A stretch of DNA of 32,672 bases from a bacterium UBP2_UBA5202 (GTDB lineage Bacteria; Edwardsbacteria; AC1; EtOH8), in NCBI GenBank assembly GCA_002412795.1, contig DHVS01000007.1, forward strand, positions 1 through 32,672. Reading direction: 5' to 3'. Both the position numbers and the translations under genes were made by a program. Below the pieces are notes generated by a model that saw only the letters and a program-made list of their open reading frames with translations, ran no database searches and was not told the DNA's origin. The stretch's first letter is position 1; every line of letters starts with the position of its first letter. This document shows, piece after piece, positions 30,163-32,672 of the stretch.

Positions 30163-32613
30163 ATGAAGAAAAAACAAAATCTCAAAGCAATACCGGCGAA
30201 CACCATCCCGGCCCTGGCAGGCCGGGATCCATTGAACAATCCCTGGCTGGCGGCCGGTCTGCTGCTGGCCCTGAGCCTGCTGTTTTTCAACCGGGCGCTG
30301 TTATCCGGGCTGATGCTGTTCGGCAGCGATTTCGTGGCCGGAGGATACATGACCCGTAATTACATCGTGGAAAGCATCAAGCATTTCGGGACGGTTCCCC
30401 TGTGGGATCCCCAGATATACGGGGGAGTGCCATTGGCCAGCGTCGGCACCATGTCCGGAGATTACTGGTATTTTCCGATGACCGTTTTATACTGGCTTAA
30501 GCTGGCGCCGGAGAGGATTGTCGTCATCAGTTACTTTCTGCATGTGTTTTTGGCCGGCATAGGGACCTACCTGTTTCTGCGGGCCCAGCGTTTTTCCGGC
30601 ACGGCGTCTTTTATTTCGGCCGTGGGTTACATGTTCACCAGTTCCATGGTCAGCCTGATCTATGCCGGGCACGATGCCAAGATCGCGGTCTCGGCCCTGC
30701 TGCCGTGGTTGTTGCTGTTCATAGACAAAACAGTAGGCACCAGGAAACTTTTGTGGGCTTTGCTGGCCGGGCTTGTGATAGGCCTGGCCCTGATGTCGCC
30801 CCATGTCCAGATGTCATATTACCTGCTTTTGGCCGCGTTCTTTTTCGCCCTGGCCCGGATATACCAAAATTACAGGGTAGAGAAAAACCGGAACAATATC
30901 CTTAAAACACTGGGGATGGGCCTGGTGATGTTAACCGCTGGCTTCTCTCTCTACGCGGTCCAGGCGTTGACCCTGCAGGACTACATCAAGTTCTCGGCCC
31001 GGGGCCAGGACAAAGGGTATGCCTACGCCACCTCCTATTCCATGCCTCCGGAGGAGATAGTCAACATTGTCTGGCCGGAGTTCTCCGGACTGATCGACAA
31101 AGATTCCGGCGAGCGCCCCACCCACCGGTACTGGGGCCGCCGCGACCTGAAACTGCACACCGAATACGTGGGGGTGATCCCGTTTCTGCTGGCCCTGATC
31201 GGGCTGCTATACAGCAAACGGAAGAAGCTGAAACTATTCTTCATATTATTCGGGTTATTTGCCCTGATCGTGGCCTTCGGCGGATACACCCCGCTGTATT
31301 ATCTGATCTACTACCTGATCCCCGGGATGTCAAAGTTCCGCAGCCCGGCCATGATCTTCAACCTGTTTTCCTTTGCCGTGGCGGTGCTGGCGGCGGCCGG
31401 GGTCCAGGCCCTGATGGACGGCCAGTCCGGCAAAAAACTATTCCGCAATCTGCTGATCGGACTGGGTTCGGCATTGCTGCTGGGTTTTGTTTTCACCGGA
31501 GCCAAGGACGGAATGACCTCGATGCTTTCCGGTTTTGCCGCCCGGGGTTGGGGCGCCCAGGCCCTGTGGCAGGGTTACGGAGAAATGGTCAGGGGATACT
31601 GGACAGCTTTCGCGATCCTGCTGCTGGGGGCGTTGCTGATCTGGCTGCTGGCCAAGAGAAAAGTGCCGCTGGTCTGGTGGGCGGCCATGGCCGGCCTGCT
31701 GATTTTTGCCGAAATGTGGAGGGTGGATGCCAAGTTCATGAAAGTGGTTTCCCCCGCAGATTATTTTTCCAAGGATGAAGTGGTCAGGGTGCTGGAACGG
31801 GATAAATCCCTTTACCGGGTGATGCCCTTGCAGGTACATCAGTCGGGGAATTATCTGAAACTATTCAATGTCCAGACCGTTGGAGGAGAGAGCCCCAACC
31901 CCCTGCGCCGGTATAACGAGTTTGTGGGGATAAACTCCCAAAGGCTGCTGCCGGATTTTCACAACATCCTGGACCTGAACGGGCTGAACTTCATGTCCAT
32001 CCTGGGGGTAAAATACCTTTTACTTCAGCAGCCGTTGAACCATCCCGATTTCACGATTTACGACTCCTGCTACGGCGGGCAGGTAAAAATTTACCGGTAC
32101 CAAAAAGCCCTGCCCCGGGCCTGGCTGGCGGGAAATTACGAAGTGATCACGAAAGAGGCTGGGATCCTGGAGCGCATCAAGCAGCCGGACTTTGATCCCG
32201 CAAATTCTGTGATACTGGAAGAACAACCGGAGGGTTTTATTCCTGCCGGGCAGGGCCAGGGAGGTGTCGTCATCGATGAATACCAACCCAACCAGATAAA
32301 GCTTTCGGTTGAAGCCCCGGCCCCGGCCATAATGGTGATCAGCGAAAACCATTATCCGGCCTGGCAGGCCTATCTGGACGGCCAGCCGGTCAAAACCTAC
32401 CGGGCCGACTACACTTTCCGGGCGGTGGTGGTTCCGGCCGGAAAGCACAAGGTGGAATTCAAGTACCAGTCCAAGCCGTTCAACACCGGCCTGGCCATCA
32501 GTCTCATCTCTGCCTTGGTGGTGCTGCTGGGAATAATCGGCTTGGGCGTCCGGGAACTGGCCGGAAACAAAAAGACCAAAATGTTTATCCAATCATCTCA
32601 GGAAACTGGTTGA
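30163..32613 (+). CDS. YfhO-family polytopic membrane protein
   Basis: This encodes 816 residues from the ATG at 30163; a TTG two codons upstream is the alternative. There are about a dozen helices in the first 560 residues, including the YfhO phrases PLWDPQIYGGVPL, the PEEIVNIVWPEFSG loop and the GMSKFRSPAMIFNLFSFA segment. A soluble C-terminal domain (about 570-775) contains ISENHYPAWQAYLDGQPV, and a final helix follows. The fold belongs to the GT-C-like membrane enzymes. B. subtilis YfhO and relatives are linked to glycosylation of cell-wall polymers with lipid-linked sugars. It lies 13 bases after the flippase-like gene, supporting a joint role in envelope glycans. Confidence 0.88.
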   Translation: MKKKQNLKAIPANTIPALAGRDPLNNPWLAAGLLLALSLLFFNRALLSGLMLFGSDFVAGGYMTRNYIVESIKHFGTVPLWDPQIYGGVPLASVGTMSGDYWYFPMTVLYWLKLAPERIVVISYFLHVFLAGIGTYLFLRAQRFSGTASFISAVGYMFTSSMVSLIYAGHDAKIAVSALLPWLLLFIDKTVGTRKLLWALLAGLVIGLALMSPHVQMSYYLLLAAFFFALARIYQNYRVEKNRNNILKTLGMGLVMLTAGFSLYAVQALTLQDYIKFSARGQDKGYAYATSYSMPPEEIVNIVWPEFSGLIDKDSGERPTHRYWGRRDLKLHTEYVGVIPFLLALIGLLYSKRKKLKLFFILFGLFALIVAFGGYTPLYYLIYYLIPGMSKFRSPAMIFNLFSFAVAVLAAAGVQALMDGQSGKKLFRNLLIGLGSALLLGFVFTGAKDGMTSMLSGFAARGWGAQALWQGYGEMVRGYWTAFAILLLGALLIWLLAKRKVPLVWWAAMAGLLIFAEMWRVDAKFMKVVSPADYFSKDEVVRVLERDKSLYRVMPLQVHQSGNYLKLFNVQTVGGESPNPLRRYNEFVGINSQRLLPDFHNILDLNGLNFMSILGVKYLLLQQPLNHPDFTIYDSCYGGQVKIYRYQKALPRAWLAGNYEVITKEAGILERIKQPDFDPANSVILEEQPEGFIPAGQGQGGVVIDEYQPNQIKLSVEAPAPAIMVISENHYPAWQAYLDGQPVKTYRADYTFRAVVVPAGKHKVEFKYQSKPFNTGLAISLISALVVLLGIIGLGVRELAGNKKTKMFIQSSQETG

Positions 32614-32672
32614 ACACAAGGTGCCAACCCCGGCATGTCGCGTTAAATACTATCAGTGAGCATCGCAGTTGA

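Noticed and set aside
32614..32672. Feature at the right end of the window
   Set aside because: The 59 bases after the last stop contain no convincing hairpin, promoter or gene start.

Overview
The window is bacterial. Every convincing gene lies on the + strand, with short gaps and several start/stop overlaps. The DNA is GC-rich except for a few AT-rich islands. Several protein types point to a Gram-negative-type (diderm) uncultured lineage of the Fibrobacteres-Chlorobi-Bacteroidetes neighbourhood or a related candidate phylum: secreted proteins with FlgD/T9SS-type C-terminal tails, a PorV/PorQ-like outer-membrane barrel, a SPOR lipoprotein and Omp28-like thioredoxin proteins. I cannot name the species from sequence alone.

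Region 1 (1-6720) is a polymorphic-toxin locus. It opens inside a very large Rhs/YD-repeat protein whose reading frame runs off the left edge. The variable tip of that protein carries a Cys-His-Asp arrangement like the transglutaminase core, and a tiny two-helix membrane protein overlaps its stop codon. A second Rhs core-plus-tip cassette follows. It lacks its own N-terminus, is cut by a 5-bp deletion, carries a different tip and is again followed by a tiny membrane protein. A third, heavily decayed core fragment follows, and then a strong terminator. This looks like a layered history of Rhs toxin-tip replacement.

Region 2 (6730-14541) is mostly housekeeping: a GHL10-type glycosidase-like protein from an apparently leaderless promoter, a DUF4405-like membrane protein, an Eis-like acetyltransferase, YchF, a small lipoprotein, a nitrilase-family amidase, ThiL and glutamine synthetase. 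ThiL contains what looks like an intergenic repeat read in frame. Glutamine synthetase has Phe where the adenylylated Tyr normally sits.

Region 3 (14582-17675) holds two adjacent secreted proteins: a thioredoxin-fold multidomain protein with a duplicated dockerin-type calcium loop and a sorting tail, then a lipoprotein with an FN3-like and a cohesin-like domain. A neighbouring cohesin/dockerin pair outside an obvious cellulosome is the most interesting candidate system here, together with the Rhs locus.

Region 4 (17733-25344) encodes GDP-mannose synthesis (ManC), a 21-bp tandem repeat array, a SPOR lipoprotein, a Na/phosphate cotransporter with an N-terminal Ig-like domain and a C-terminal PhoU domain, a ComFB-like protein, a MATE exporter, an acidic unknown protein and the PorV-like barrel.

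Region 5 (25372-32613) encodes a GT4 glycosyltransferase, a secreted seven-bladed FG-GAP/VCBS propeller with a sorting tail, a methyltransferase, a flippase-like membrane protein and a YfhO-family membrane protein. It is probably a surface-glycan or envelope cluster. Short 7-bp tandem repeats and palindromic elements are scattered between, and once inside, genes. No tRNA, rRNA, CRISPR array, insertion sequence or replication origin was seen.
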